A stretch of DNA of 64,000 bases from the NCBI RefSeq assembly GCF_042679565.1, contig NZ_JBHTMY010000003.1, positions 310,001 through 374,000 of the forward strand, in the 5' to 3' direction. Source of the stretch: Namhaeicola litoreus. Lineage in GTDB: Bacteria > Bacteroidota > Bacteroidia > Flavobacteriales > Flavobacteriaceae. Under the pieces are notes generated by a model, which was not told the DNA's origin, searched no databases, and worked only from the letters and a program-made list of their open reading frames with translations. Position numbers and translations under genes: made by a program. Shown here piece by piece: positions 26,214-34,979 of this stretch (position 1 is the stretch's first letter; the number at the start of each line of letters is the position of its first letter).

Positions 26214-27428
26214 TTAGAGGCTCAAATAATTAATGATAGAACTTTGCACATAATAGCTTTTTACTGCATCTATCTGTGCTAATTGAAATTTGATTTGTAA
26301 CTCTTGAATATCTAAAACATCCTTAAAATCAATGGTGCCGGTTTCATAATTCTTTATTAGAATTTCTTCTGCATTTTTTGCCTGGATCAAATTTTTTTGC
26401 TGTGTTTCAAAACTTATAATGGCAGAATATCGATCATTGATAGCTTTGTCTAAAGCAGCTTCAAGGGTATTGGTGCGCTCTTGCTTTTGTGCAATAATTT
26501 CTTGTTGTTGCAATTCGTTCTGCCTGGTTTGCGACTTATATTTTTTATTAAAAATAGGAATAGTCAATGCTACCATGGGCATGAGTATATCTTTTCCATT
26601 ATCACTAAAATCCATATCTGTTCTCTCTTCAACGTTGATATAGTCTATACCGAAACCTATCATTGGATTTTTTTCCTTTTGATTTAGTAATTCGGATTGA
26701 ACAACTGATTGATAAAGTTTGTCAAACTTTAAAATTTCGGGATGTAATTCTATATTTTTTTGGGATGAAACCTCACTAGATTCTGGTATAATCAAATTGT
26801 CCGAAATTTCTATTGGAGTATCTTTATCACGGTTTAATAGTTTATTCAAATTAGTTTGTTCAGCCAGATAATTAAATTCTAAAATACTATGCAATTGTTT
26901 TAATTCATTTTGACGCATTTGTAATTTTAGGACATCAACAGCTGAGCTTTTACCTACTTCAACGTATGTTAAAGCCAAGTTTTCAAAGGTGTTCAGGAGT
27001 TCCATATTCTCTATTAAAACAGCTTTCTGTGCTTTGAGGGCATTTAAATTATAATAAGATTGAGAAACCGAAGCAATCAATTTTCTCTTCGCGATGATGA
27101 GGTCTTCATACTGAGCATCTGCCAAGGAACCAACATAATTCTCTCGAGCGGTAATAGAACCAAACCAGGGTAACATTTGTTTCACTGAAACTTTATAACG
27201 CTGGGCTCCGGTTCTCGTTTCAGGTTCACTTATAAAATAACCAAAGCCCACTTCGGTATTGGGAATGTTATTAACCTCATTCACTTTTTCTTTAACTATT
27301 TCATGTTGAAGCTCGAATTTTTCAATTTCAGGGCTATTTTCTAAAGCAATTTCAATCAGTGTTTCCATTTCTTGAGCAAAGCCAACATTGAAAATCAAAA
27401 GTCCGACAAGTATCAAAAATCTTTTCAT
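26214..27428 (-). CDS. TolC/CusC-type outer membrane efflux channel
   Basis: Outer-membrane factor of 404 residues with signal peptide MKRFLILVGLLIFNVGFAQ and two long alpha-helical coiled-coil repeats typical of the OEP family (ALENSPEIEKFELQHEIVKEKVNEV and the second half starting near SSQKNIELHPEILKF). It completes the tripartite pump with the CusA and CusB-like proteins. Its ATG overlaps the CusA stop (4 bp, 27425-27428), implying translational coupling, and the CopA gene starts 3 bp after it. The gene is somewhat shorter than E. coli CusC (about 460). Confidence 0.88.
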   Translation of the reverse strand: MKRFLILVGLLIFNVGFAQEMETLIEIALENSPEIEKFELQHEIVKEKVNEVNNIPNTEVGFGYFISEPETRTGAQRYKVSVKQMLPWFGSITARENYVGSLADAQYEDLIIAKRKLIASVSQSYYNLNALKAQKAVLIENMELLNTFENLALTYVEVGKSSAVDVLKLQMRQNELKQLHSILEFNYLAEQTNLNKLLNRDKDTPIEISDNLIIPESSEVSSQKNIELHPEILKFDKLYQSVVQSELLNQKEKNPMIGFGIDYINVEERTDMDFSDNGKDILMPMVALTIPIFNKKYKSQTRQNELQQQEIIAQKQERTNTLEAALDKAINDRYSAIISFETQQKNLIQAKNAEEILIKNYETGTIDFKDVLDIQELQIKFQLAQIDAVKSYYVQSSIINYLSL

Positions 27429-30400
27429 TTTTTCATTTTTTTAAGTTGAAACTCTTTGTTCCAGCTAAATAAGACCGGAACAATAAAATAAGAAGTGATA
27501 TCGATGATCATTCCTCCAAAAATGGGGATGGCCATCGGTATCATGATATCACTTCCTCTACCTGTAGAAGTCAGTACAGGAAGCAGTGCTAAAACAGTTG
27601 TCACAGTTGTCATTAAGCAAGGTCTAATGCGTTTACCCGCAGCTTCTATTGTAGCTGAGCGAATTGCTTGTTTATCGGTGGGATTCTCTTTTGAGAAGGT
27701 TTGAGTGAGGTAGGTAGCCATAACAACGCCATCATCTGTTGCAATGCCAAACAATGCTATAAATCCAACCCAAACAGCGACACTTAAATTTATGGTTTTT
27801 ACATTAAAAATATCTCTCAGATTTTCACCGAATAGATTGAAATTTAGAAACCAATCCTGATCATACAACCATATCATGATAAATCCACCTGCGAATGCGA
27901 CGGTAATTCCAGTAAAGATCATAAGAGAAGTAGTGACAGATCGAAACTGGAAATAAAGAATTAAAAATATAATGATTAGTGCCAAAGGAATCACTACAGA
28001 AAGAGTTTTTTCTGCCCTAAGTTGATTTTCATAGGTGCCTGTAAATTTGTAACTTATACCTTCTGGAACTATTAAATCGCCTGAATCAATTTTATCTTGA
28101 ATTATTTCTTGCGCAGTTTCTACTACATTTACTTCTGCAAAACCATCCAGTTTATCAAACAATACATAGCCTACTAAAAATGTATCTTCACTTTTAATCA
28201 CCTGCGGACCTTTCTCATATCGTATTGTAGCCAATTCGCTCAATGGAACAGGTGTGCCTTTTTCCACAGGAATATAGATTTGGTTTAAATCTTCAGGGCT
28301 AGAACGCAATTCTCGTGGGTATCTAACGCGAATGCCATACCTCTCCCTTCCTTCAACAGTTTGTGTTAGCACCATTCCACCAACAGCGACTTTCAATGTA
28401 TTTTGTACGTCGTTAATCGAGATACCATAACGAGCAATTTTTTCTCTATCAATATCTATTAACATGTATGGCTTACCCACAATTCTATCGGCGAAAACAG
28501 CTTCTTTTTTAACTCCTTCTACCTTTTGTAATATGCTTTCCAATTGAATTCCAAAGGCTTCAATTTGAGAAAGATCTTGACCTTTTACTTTGATACCCAT
28601 AGGTGCTCGCATCCCTGTTTGAAGCATGACTAATCTCGTCTCGATAGGTTGTAGTTTTGGTGCTGATGTTACGCCTGGAATCTTGGTCACCTTGATAATT
28701 TCATTCCAAATGTCGTCCGGAGACTTTATACTTGGTCGCCAATTTCTATAGAACTCACCGTCTTTATCTTCGATCAACTGACTATTTTTTATTGTGGAAA
28801 AGTCACTTGAAAATGAAACTGCTTGAACTTCTTCTGTATGGTTAGGATTGGAAACCAAGCGACCATCTTTTAAGATAAATAAACCATCCTTGTTTGTTTT
28901 ATAGCGTTGGCGCACACCGTCTGCATTATTCATATATTCAGGTTTATACTGAATAATATTTTCATACATAAAAATAGGCGCAGGGTCTAAGGCCGATTCC
29001 GTTCTTCCTGCCTTGCCTACAACTGTTTCAATTTCAGGAATGCTCGCTACAGCCATATCGAGTCGTTGTAAAATGTCTTTATTTTCTTCTATACCGGAAT
29101 GCGGCATCGAGGTTGGCATCAATAAAAAGGATCCTTCATTCAAAGAGGGCATAAACTCTTTACCGGTATTTTTCATAATGAAAAAGCCAAAAACTACAAG
29201 GGAGGTAGGTATGATCAAAAACAAAAACCTGCGGTCTAAAGCCCATTTTAGGATGGAAATATAGTTTCTTTGGAACAACAAAAATATTCCCAACAATCCG
29301 AAACAGATCAATCCAACAAAAATAAGGTTGAGTAAGATGCTTTTGTCAAAACCCAAAGGTCTCCAATGTTCTGCCAACAGAAAAACAATAGTGCATACTG
29401 TGATGAAGATATTGACAATATTTGCTCTTTTCACCGATATTTTTTGATTGGCCCTTAAAAAGGCTACAGCGGCAAAACCAATTAAAATAAGTCCAACCCA
29501 AAACCCTTGAAACATTGTATAAAGCCCAAGAATTGCCAAACCACCATTCAATAAATAGATTGTTGTTTTCCTCAAATTAATTCTTTTGAAGATTGAAGCA
29601 GCAAATGGCGGAATTAAAAACAGGGCAATAACAAGTGCAGCAATGAGGGCAAATGTTTTTGTAAAAGCCAAGGGCCTAAATAATTTACCTTCGGGACCTA
29701 TTAAAGTAAAAACGGGAATAAAACTGATTACGGTTGTCATGACAGCTGTGACAATGGCGCCAGAAACTTCGGCAGTAGCGTTATATACAATGGTATTGAT
29801 AGGTAGATTTTTTTTGTCTTCACCCATGTGTCTGATGATATTTTCTGATAGAATTACGCCGACATCGACCATGGTTCCAATGGCAATTGCAATTCCGGAT
29901 AAGGCCACAATATTTGCATCTACACCAAAGAATTTCATCGCGATAAAAACCATTAAAATGGCTACGGGTAAAAGACCTGAAATGAGAATAGAGGCTCTAA
30001 GATTAAATACCATAACAACTATTACCAAAATAGTGATAAGTACTTCTAACGTAAGTGCTTCGTTCAATGTTCCAAGGGTTTCCTGGATAAGTTCTGTTCT
30101 GTCATAAAATGGAACAATGGTGAGTTGAGATGTTCTTCCGTCTGCTAATACTTTTGAAGGCAAACCTGCACTAATTTCTACTATTTTTTCCTTGACACCA
30201 TTGATCACTTCCAAAGGATTGGAGCCATATCTGGCTACGACTACGCCACCCACAACTTCTGCACCTTCCTTATCTAGTATGCCTCTTCTTGTTGCAGGTC
30301 CCATCGATACTTTTGCCACATCTTTAATTCTGATGGGTATATAATTTTCTGAGCTTACAACTGCATTTTCAATATCTTCAATTGATTTTATATAGCCCAA

Positions 30401-31153
30401 AGCTCGAACCAAATATTCTGCACGATTAATTTCAATGGTTTGAGCCCCAATATCTTGATTGTTATCTTTTACCGCTTTTACAACTTTTTCCAGGGCAATA
30501 TTATATTGGCGTAAAAGTTCAGGATTCACATCAACTTGATACTCCATCACATGTCCTCCAATCGAAGCTACCTCCGAAACACCACTTACCGAAGAAAGGG
30601 CATATTTTATATAATAATCTTGTATACTTCTCAATTCTTGCAAATCCCAACTACCGGTTACATGGCCATTTTCGTCGCGACCTTCCAAGGTGTACCAAAA
30701 AATTTGACCTAAGGCAGTTGCATCAGGACCCAAAGTAGGATTGATACCCTCCGGTAATAAGTTGTTTGGCAAAGAATTGAGTTTTTCAAGGATGCGGCTT
30801 CTGCTCCAGTAAAACTCGATGTTTTCTTCAAAAATGATGTAAATGCTGGAAACACCAAACATGGAAGAGCTACGAATAGTTTTAACTCCAGGAATTCCTA
30901 ATAAAGAGGTGGTTAAGGGATAAGTGATTTGATCTTCAATATCTTGTGGAGATCTACCATCCCATTTAGTGAAGACAATTTGCTGGTTTTCACCGATATC
31001 TGGAATGGCATCAACAGACACAGGATGTTTGGGGAGAAATCTTGTATCCCAATTGAAAGGCGCATTTACAGTTCCCCAACCAATAAAAATGAAGAGTAAA
31101 AGTACTGCAACAAGTTTGTTTTCAATTAGAAAACGAATGATTTTATTTAGCAT
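27425..31153 (-). CDS. cusA: CusA/CzcA-family heavy-metal RND efflux pump
   Basis: Inner-membrane RND pump of 1242 residues that expels metal ions (Cu(I)/Ag(I) by context). It shows the N-terminal helix, VDAIPDIGENQQIVFTKWDGRSPQDIEDQITYPLTTSLLGIPGVKTIRSSSMFG, the GRTESALDPAPIFM stretch of the CusA group, IDREKIARYGISINDVQ and TM signatures ATDDGVVMATYL. It is about 190 residues longer than E. coli CusA (1047), largely because of an insertion after the first six-helix bundle (about residues 520-640) that contains several extra hydrophobic segments. It starts 84 bp after the HYC_CC_PP gene and overlaps the TolC-like gene. Confidence 0.93.
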   Translation of the reverse strand: MLNKIIRFLIENKLVAVLLLFIFIGWGTVNAPFNWDTRFLPKHPVSVDAIPDIGENQQIVFTKWDGRSPQDIEDQITYPLTTSLLGIPGVKTIRSSSMFGVSSIYIIFEENIEFYWSRSRILEKLNSLPNNLLPEGINPTLGPDATALGQIFWYTLEGRDENGHVTGSWDLQELRSIQDYYIKYALSSVSGVSEVASIGGHVMEYQVDVNPELLRQYNIALEKVVKAVKDNNQDIGAQTIEINRAEYLVRALGYIKSIEDIENAVVSSENYIPIRIKDVAKVSMGPATRRGILDKEGAEVVGGVVVARYGSNPLEVINGVKEKIVEISAGLPSKVLADGRTSQLTIVPFYDRTELIQETLGTLNEALTLEVLITILVIVVMVFNLRASILISGLLPVAILMVFIAMKFFGVDANIVALSGIAIAIGTMVDVGVILSENIIRHMGEDKKNLPINTIVYNATAEVSGAIVTAVMTTVISFIPVFTLIGPEGKLFRPLAFTKTFALIAALVIALFLIPPFAASIFKRINLRKTTIYLLNGGLAILGLYTMFQGFWVGLILIGFAAVAFLRANQKISVKRANIVNIFITVCTIVFLLAEHWRPLGFDKSILLNLIFVGLICFGLLGIFLLFQRNYISILKWALDRRFLFLIIPTSLVVFGFFIMKNTGKEFMPSLNEGSFLLMPTSMPHSGIEENKDILQRLDMAVASIPEIETVVGKAGRTESALDPAPIFMYENIIQYKPEYMNNADGVRQRYKTNKDGLFILKDGRLVSNPNHTEEVQAVSFSSDFSTIKNSQLIEDKDGEFYRNWRPSIKSPDDIWNEIIKVTKIPGVTSAPKLQPIETRLVMLQTGMRAPMGIKVKGQDLSQIEAFGIQLESILQKVEGVKKEAVFADRIVGKPYMLIDIDREKIARYGISINDVQNTLKVAVGGMVLTQTVEGRERYGIRVRYPRELRSSPEDLNQIYIPVEKGTPVPLSELATIRYEKGPQVIKSEDTFLVGYVLFDKLDGFAEVNVVETAQEIIQDKIDSGDLIVPEGISYKFTGTYENQLRAEKTLSVVIPLALIIIFLILYFQFRSVTTSLMIFTGITVAFAGGFIMIWLYDQDWFLNFNLFGENLRDIFNVKTINLSVAVWVGFIALFGIATDDGVVMATYLTQTFSKENPTDKQAIRSATIEAAGKRIRPCLMTTVTTVLALLPVLTSTGRGSDIMIPMAIPIFGGMIIDITSYFIVPVLFSWNKEFQLKKMKK

Positions 31154-31237
31154 AACAAATTAAAAAAGGATTGAACGAAAGGTTTTGTTCAAAGGCAAAA
31201 TGCCTCACACCGTCATTGATGTGATCATGCTATAAAA

Positions 31238-31657
31238 TCAAATGAGAAATGTTTGGTACAACACCTGAATGTCGATTGCCACCGGAGGCGGTGGCTCATA
31301 GTAGAATTTTATTTTTTCTTCTTGGTTGACTGAAAACCCATTGATGAAGGTATGTACAAACGCAACAAAAAAACTTGTAGAAAACTGAGCTTCGCTGACT
31401 TGATTCTTAAAGTTTTCATCGGAATTGAGGAGTTGATGTAGGTTCTTACAACAGGTTTGAGAAGTTATGTTGTCATGATCTATATCCTTCAATTCACATG
31501 CTGAATCCATATTTGCCATGCCACAGTCTAAATGCTTTTCACCGAAAGTCAGGGCAGATTTTACCGCAATATCTCCACAAAAGTGGGTATTCATGGCAAT
31601 TCCCAATTGGGATGACAACATGATCAATGAGAGCGATATGGCGATTATTTGTTTCAC
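31238..31657 (-). CDS. HYC_CC_PP-family exported cysteine-rich protein
   Basis: A 139-residue protein with an N-terminal signal-like segment (MKQIIAISLSLIMLSSQLGIAMNTHFCGD), the spaced cysteines HFCG, LDCGM, a CC pair (TCCKNL) and a C-terminal EPPPP motif, the features that name the HYC_CC_PP family of Bacteroidota. These genes usually precede metal efflux or TonB receptor genes, and here it is first in the copper/silver efflux operon; the many Cys, His and Met residues suggest periplasmic metal binding. The start is GTG at 31657; an internal ATG at 31621 would remove the positive signal-peptide end, so I prefer GTG. Confidence 0.83.
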   Translation of the reverse strand: MKQIIAISLSLIMLSSQLGIAMNTHFCGDIAVKSALTFGEKHLDCGMANMDSACELKDIDHDNITSQTCCKNLHQLLNSDENFKNQVSEAQFSTSFFVAFVHTFINGFSVNQEEKIKFYYEPPPPVAIDIQVLYQTFLI

Positions 31658-31663
31658 GAATCA

Positions 31664-31671
31664 CAAAGGTA
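31664..31671 (-). promoter_or_regulatory. -7 element of the copper efflux operon promoter
   Basis: On the minus strand TACCTTTG is a full match to TAnnTTTG and lies only 6 bp from the GTG start codon at 31657, so the transcript would be nearly leaderless. A -33 TTG is not evident at 19-21 bp; the region there (31685-31695) contains CGAT-AAA-ATCG, a small inverted repeat that could bind an activator. Confidence 0.5.
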
Positions 31672-31745
31672 CTAAAAAAGAGAACGATAAAATCGATCTT
31701 ATGTTGTTTTTATAGAGTAAAATCTAGTAATCAATAGGTTAACTA

Positions 31746-34028
31746 CTATCTTAAGGTATACCTTATTCCAAAAAAAGCACGGATTCCTTGATTGGATGCA
31801 TAGACATATGTAGGATCAAAAGTGAGCGCATTTGGATTGTTAGGAGTTGGAACAACTTGACCATTTTCATCAAAAATGACATCTTTGTCAAAAGGATCAA
31901 AAGCCCTTGCGATACTGTTGGCTGGTGGTACAAAGTTTAAAAGATTTTTAACACCGCCATATAATTGCCAATATGACCCAATAAACTTTGTAATTTGAAT
32001 ATTTTGAATACTGAACCAAGGGGAGTATTCGTCCCGATCATCTAATTCCCCGAGTAGGGGCAGGCGCATAGGACCGAAAAGATTTCCTGTATAGTCTAAA
32101 TTTACACCCCAATTCGGAATTGGATATGAAACGCTCCAAACTCCCTGAAACGATTCTGTAAGTAGTTGTTTATAGCTCTCACCATTTTCATTTACAGAAA
32201 CATCCATAAGGGTAAATCCGGTGAGTATTTTTAATCCACTTGAAAAGGTGATGTCAGCATTTCCTGAAACTCCTTTTGACACAGAATAGCCGTCTAAATT
32301 GGCATAAATAATTTGGTTAGGATTGGTTTCATAGTCGGGTAAAATCCTGTTGTTAAAATAGGTATAGAAAGCACTAGCATCCAATCCAATAAATGCATTG
32401 CGAGAAGTAAATATTTTTTTCACAAAGTTTACATTTACGTTGTAAGAGGTCTCAGGATCGAGATCTTCTTCAAAAACTACATCTCTAGCTCCTGTTAGGG
32501 CAGCATGATCTTCGGTAAAAACATTGGCAATTCTAAATCCGTTACCCATGCTTATTCTTAAAATATTTTTTTGATTTTCAGAATTCCATTTATAATTGAA
32601 TCTTGGGGTAAATATGTTTCCATGAATAGAATTATAGTCATACCTTGCTGCTAGAACTAATTTATTTTGATGGTTTAATCTTATTTCGTCTTGCAGGAAT
32701 ACTCCCGGCAGTTGAATTATTGAGGGCATATTTTTGTTTTCTTGGTTGTTAAAAGTAGCAGTAGTATTGTCATCATAAAATGTATATCGGTAAGAAGTGC
32801 CTAGCAATAAATCATGCTTACGGATTAATTTGCTCCATGTGAGTTGTCCAAAACCGATGATTTGATCCGCCATAAATGGAGTGTCTCCATAATAAGAATC
32901 CTGTTTATGTCCGTTAAAACTAAACTGAAATAGAATTTGCTCGCTCGACGGAATTTGGTAAATCCCAAAAGTTTCCCACCGATTGGTATAAATACTTTCT
33001 CCGTAAATCTCATCACTACCTCTGTCCTCCGGGCTCCAAATCATTTGCCCACCCCAACGATTTTCATATATGTAACGAGCAGCCAATGAAAATATGCGGT
33101 TATTTTTTCTCTCAAAGTTGAACTTATTAAAAATTGAAATTCTATTTTGAAGCGTTAGATCAGTAAATCCGTCTTCATTGTTGTCAATAGGATTTTGGTA
33201 ATTAAAGTAATTCACACCTAGTAATCCTTGTGCCGAAGATCCTAAATTGTATTTTAGTCCTATATCGGTATTTAGTTCTCCCCAACCTGATGCAAAAATA
33301 TCTGCCGAAACAGAAGGTGCAGACAAGGTGTTTTTTGTGATGATATTTATGAGTCCACCGACAGCCTCAGAACCATACAAAGTAGATGCAGGTCCCTTGA
33401 CGACTTCAACCCGTTCGATAAGCGATTGAGGAATACCCGTTAAACCGTAAACGGTTGATAATCCACTTACTATTGGCATACCATCAATCAGAACCATGGT
33501 GTAAGGACCTTCTAAACCATTGATGTGAATATCGCCTGTATTACACACATTACAGTTGAGTTGAGGTCTTACACCGTTTACATTTTGTAAAGACTCAAAA
33601 ATACTCGGTGTTGGGTTTTTTAGAAAAAATGAAGTACTGTAAACATCTACAGGAATCGGACTTTCTAGTTTAGTTACTGGTTTCATCGTACCAGAAAGAA
33701 CAATTTCATCTAGAGAACTCGGTATTTCTTCTAATTTAAAATCGAGATAAATTTCATCATTTTTAATTTCAATCTCTCTTTTAATTGTTTTAAAACCAAG
33801 TATTGAAACACTAATAGTGTAAAGTCCGTAAGGTATATTAGGTATTTCAAATACTCCATTTTCATCAGAAACGGAGCCTTTATTTATTTCGTTTACATAA
33901 ATATTTGCATAAGGTTGAGGTTGGTTTTGAAAAGAAACAATTCCAGAGATACTACCTTTTTGCCCAAACAAAGGAATCGTTAAAATAAAAATACAGAAAC
34001 AGATTATATGATATTTTTTTATTAACAC
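31746..34028 (-). CDS. TonB-dependent receptor, likely metal or metal-chelate uptake
   Basis: Outer-membrane receptor of 760 residues with signal peptide (IICFCIFILTIPLFGQ), a carboxypeptidase-like domain (GSISGIVSFQNQPQPYANIYVNEINKGSVSDENG), the plug with GPYTMVLIDGMPIVSGLSTVYG and VEVVKGPASTLYGSEAVGGLINIITK, and a barrel ending RAFFGIRYTLR. A Cys-x2-Cys in the plug (CNVCNTGDIHINGLEG) is unusual and may bind metal or form a disulfide. The start is GTG at 34028. It is divergent from a DtxR/MntR-type regulator and has that regulator's probable operator in its promoter, which points to import of a metal such as manganese or iron. It lies next to, but has a separate promoter from, the copper efflux operon. 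Confidence 0.9.
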   Translation of the reverse strand: MLIKKYHIICFCIFILTIPLFGQKGSISGIVSFQNQPQPYANIYVNEINKGSVSDENGVFEIPNIPYGLYTISVSILGFKTIKREIEIKNDEIYLDFKLEEIPSSLDEIVLSGTMKPVTKLESPIPVDVYSTSFFLKNPTPSIFESLQNVNGVRPQLNCNVCNTGDIHINGLEGPYTMVLIDGMPIVSGLSTVYGLTGIPQSLIERVEVVKGPASTLYGSEAVGGLINIITKNTLSAPSVSADIFASGWGELNTDIGLKYNLGSSAQGLLGVNYFNYQNPIDNNEDGFTDLTLQNRISIFNKFNFERKNNRIFSLAARYIYENRWGGQMIWSPEDRGSDEIYGESIYTNRWETFGIYQIPSSEQILFQFSFNGHKQDSYYGDTPFMADQIIGFGQLTWSKLIRKHDLLLGTSYRYTFYDDNTTATFNNQENKNMPSIIQLPGVFLQDEIRLNHQNKLVLAARYDYNSIHGNIFTPRFNYKWNSENQKNILRISMGNGFRIANVFTEDHAALTGARDVVFEEDLDPETSYNVNVNFVKKIFTSRNAFIGLDASAFYTYFNNRILPDYETNPNQIIYANLDGYSVSKGVSGNADITFSSGLKILTGFTLMDVSVNENGESYKQLLTESFQGVWSVSYPIPNWGVNLDYTGNLFGPMRLPLLGELDDRDEYSPWFSIQNIQITKFIGSYWQLYGGVKNLLNFVPPANSIARAFDPFDKDVIFDENGQVVPTPNNPNALTFDPTYVYASNQGIRAFFGIRYTLR

Positions 34029-34047
34029 AAAACATATATTAGAAATG

Positions 34048-34077
34048 CAAATATAATAAGTTAGACTACTCTAACAA
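34048..34077 (-). promoter_or_regulatory. TonB-receptor promoter with internal palindromic operator
   Basis: On the minus strand TTG (complement of 34075-34077), a 19-bp spacer and TATATTTG (complement of 34048-34055) form a textbook Bacteroidota promoter. The spacer is occupied by the perfect inverted repeat GTTAGA-CTAC-TCTAAC (34060-34075). Further TTAGA/TCTAA half-sites lie at 34039 and 34082, within an 8-bp inverted pair TTAGAAAT/ATTTCTAA. The layout fits repression by the DtxR/MntR protein encoded just to the right. Confidence 0.7.
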
Positions 34078-34122
34078 TATTTCTAAGGTAAATTGTTTAA
34101 TATTGTATAGAAATCTATTCTT

Positions 34123-34785
34123 ATGGCATCATTCACCGAGGAAAATTATCTCAAAGCAATTTTTAAATTGGCAGATCAAAACAGTGAAGTAAGCATTTCA
34201 GATCTTAGCATATTTCTCAAGGTCAGCAAGCCAACCGTCAATAGTATGGTCAAGAATCTTCAGAAAAATGGCTGGTTGAATTATGAAAAATATAAGCCAT
34301 TGTCCTTAACAAAAAAAGGTGAAAAATTAGCTGGACTTGTTGTAAGAAAACATCGATTAACAGAGATGTTTTTAGTTGAAAAAATGGGGTTTAGCTGGGA
34401 GGAAGTACATGAAATTGCGGAACAAGTAGAACACATCCAATCACCCTTGTTTTTTGATAGAATGGATGAATTATTAGGTTTTCCATCGGCAGATCCGCAT
34501 GGATCTCCAATTCCTGATAAGGAAGGAGTAATTGAGTATCACCCTTTAAGAAGATTGAAGGATGCGAGTATTGGGGAAATCTTGAGGTTTGCGGGTCTTA
34601 CTAATTCTTCTATAGATTTTCTTAAGTATTTGAATGGGAAAAACATCGAGTTAGGTATAGAAATTAGAGTCTTGAAAACAGAACCCTATGATGGTAGCAT
34701 GACCGTAAAAATAGGAGAAAAGCAAAAAGAAGTTTTAAGTTCAAAGGTTTGTGAACAGCTTTTAGTAAAATCTTTTGACGAGTAA
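34123..34785 (+). CDS. DtxR/MntR-family metal-dependent repressor
   Basis: Metalloregulator of 220 residues with an N-terminal winged helix (VSISDLSIFLKVSKPTVNSMVKNLQKNGWL), a dimerisation/metal domain and a C-terminal FeoA/SH3-like domain (residues 145-220). The ligands of the first DtxR site are kept (His and Glu of KHRLTEMFL, His of EVHEIAE). At the second site the DtxR Cys is replaced by Glu in AEQVEH, as in MntR, but the MntR Asp/Glu pair near the N-terminus reads Asn/Lys (EENYLKAIF). Manganese or iron is therefore the best guess for the corepressor. It is divergent from a TonB-dependent receptor whose promoter carries a matching palindrome. Confidence 0.88.
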   Translation: MASFTEENYLKAIFKLADQNSEVSISDLSIFLKVSKPTVNSMVKNLQKNGWLNYEKYKPLSLTKKGEKLAGLVVRKHRLTEMFLVEKMGFSWEEVHEIAEQVEHIQSPLFFDRMDELLGFPSADPHGSPIPDKEGVIEYHPLRRLKDASIGEILRFAGLTNSSIDFLKYLNGKNIELGIEIRVLKTEPYDGSMTVKIGEKQKEVLSSKVCEQLLVKSFDE

Positions 34786-34901
34786 CTTAGTTAGAAATGA
34801 AATTGGTTAATTTTCAGCGCATCAAGCACGTTACTATATGTTTTTTGCAGAATGTTCTTGATTTTAAATATTTTATGAAAAATAATTATTAATTTTTCCT
34901 C

Positions 34902-34938
34902 ATTGAATAAATTCAATTTGGGCATGATCGCAGATCAT
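34902..34938. repeat. Two inverted repeats upstream of the Gfo/Idh/MocA gene
   Basis: ATTGAAT-AA-ATTCAAT (34902-34917) and ATGATC-GCA-GATCAT (34924-34938) stand 6 bp apart, 42 bp upstream of the start at 34980. Their centres are about 21.5 bp apart, close to two helical turns. They may be operator sites; no clear -7 element was found here. Confidence 0.4.
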
Positions 34939-34979
34939 TAAATTATTATATCCTAAAATTAATTAAATAAAATCAACAC

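Noticed and set aside
29586..30107. Plus-strand 173-residue ORF inside cusA
   Set aside because: Antisense to strongly conserved RND membrane helices; composition is that of a shadow frame.
31171..31192. Inverted repeat TTGAAC/GTTCAA between cusA and the HYC_CC_PP gene
   Set aside because: Six-base arms with a ten-base loop and no T-run; not convincing as a terminator or operator.
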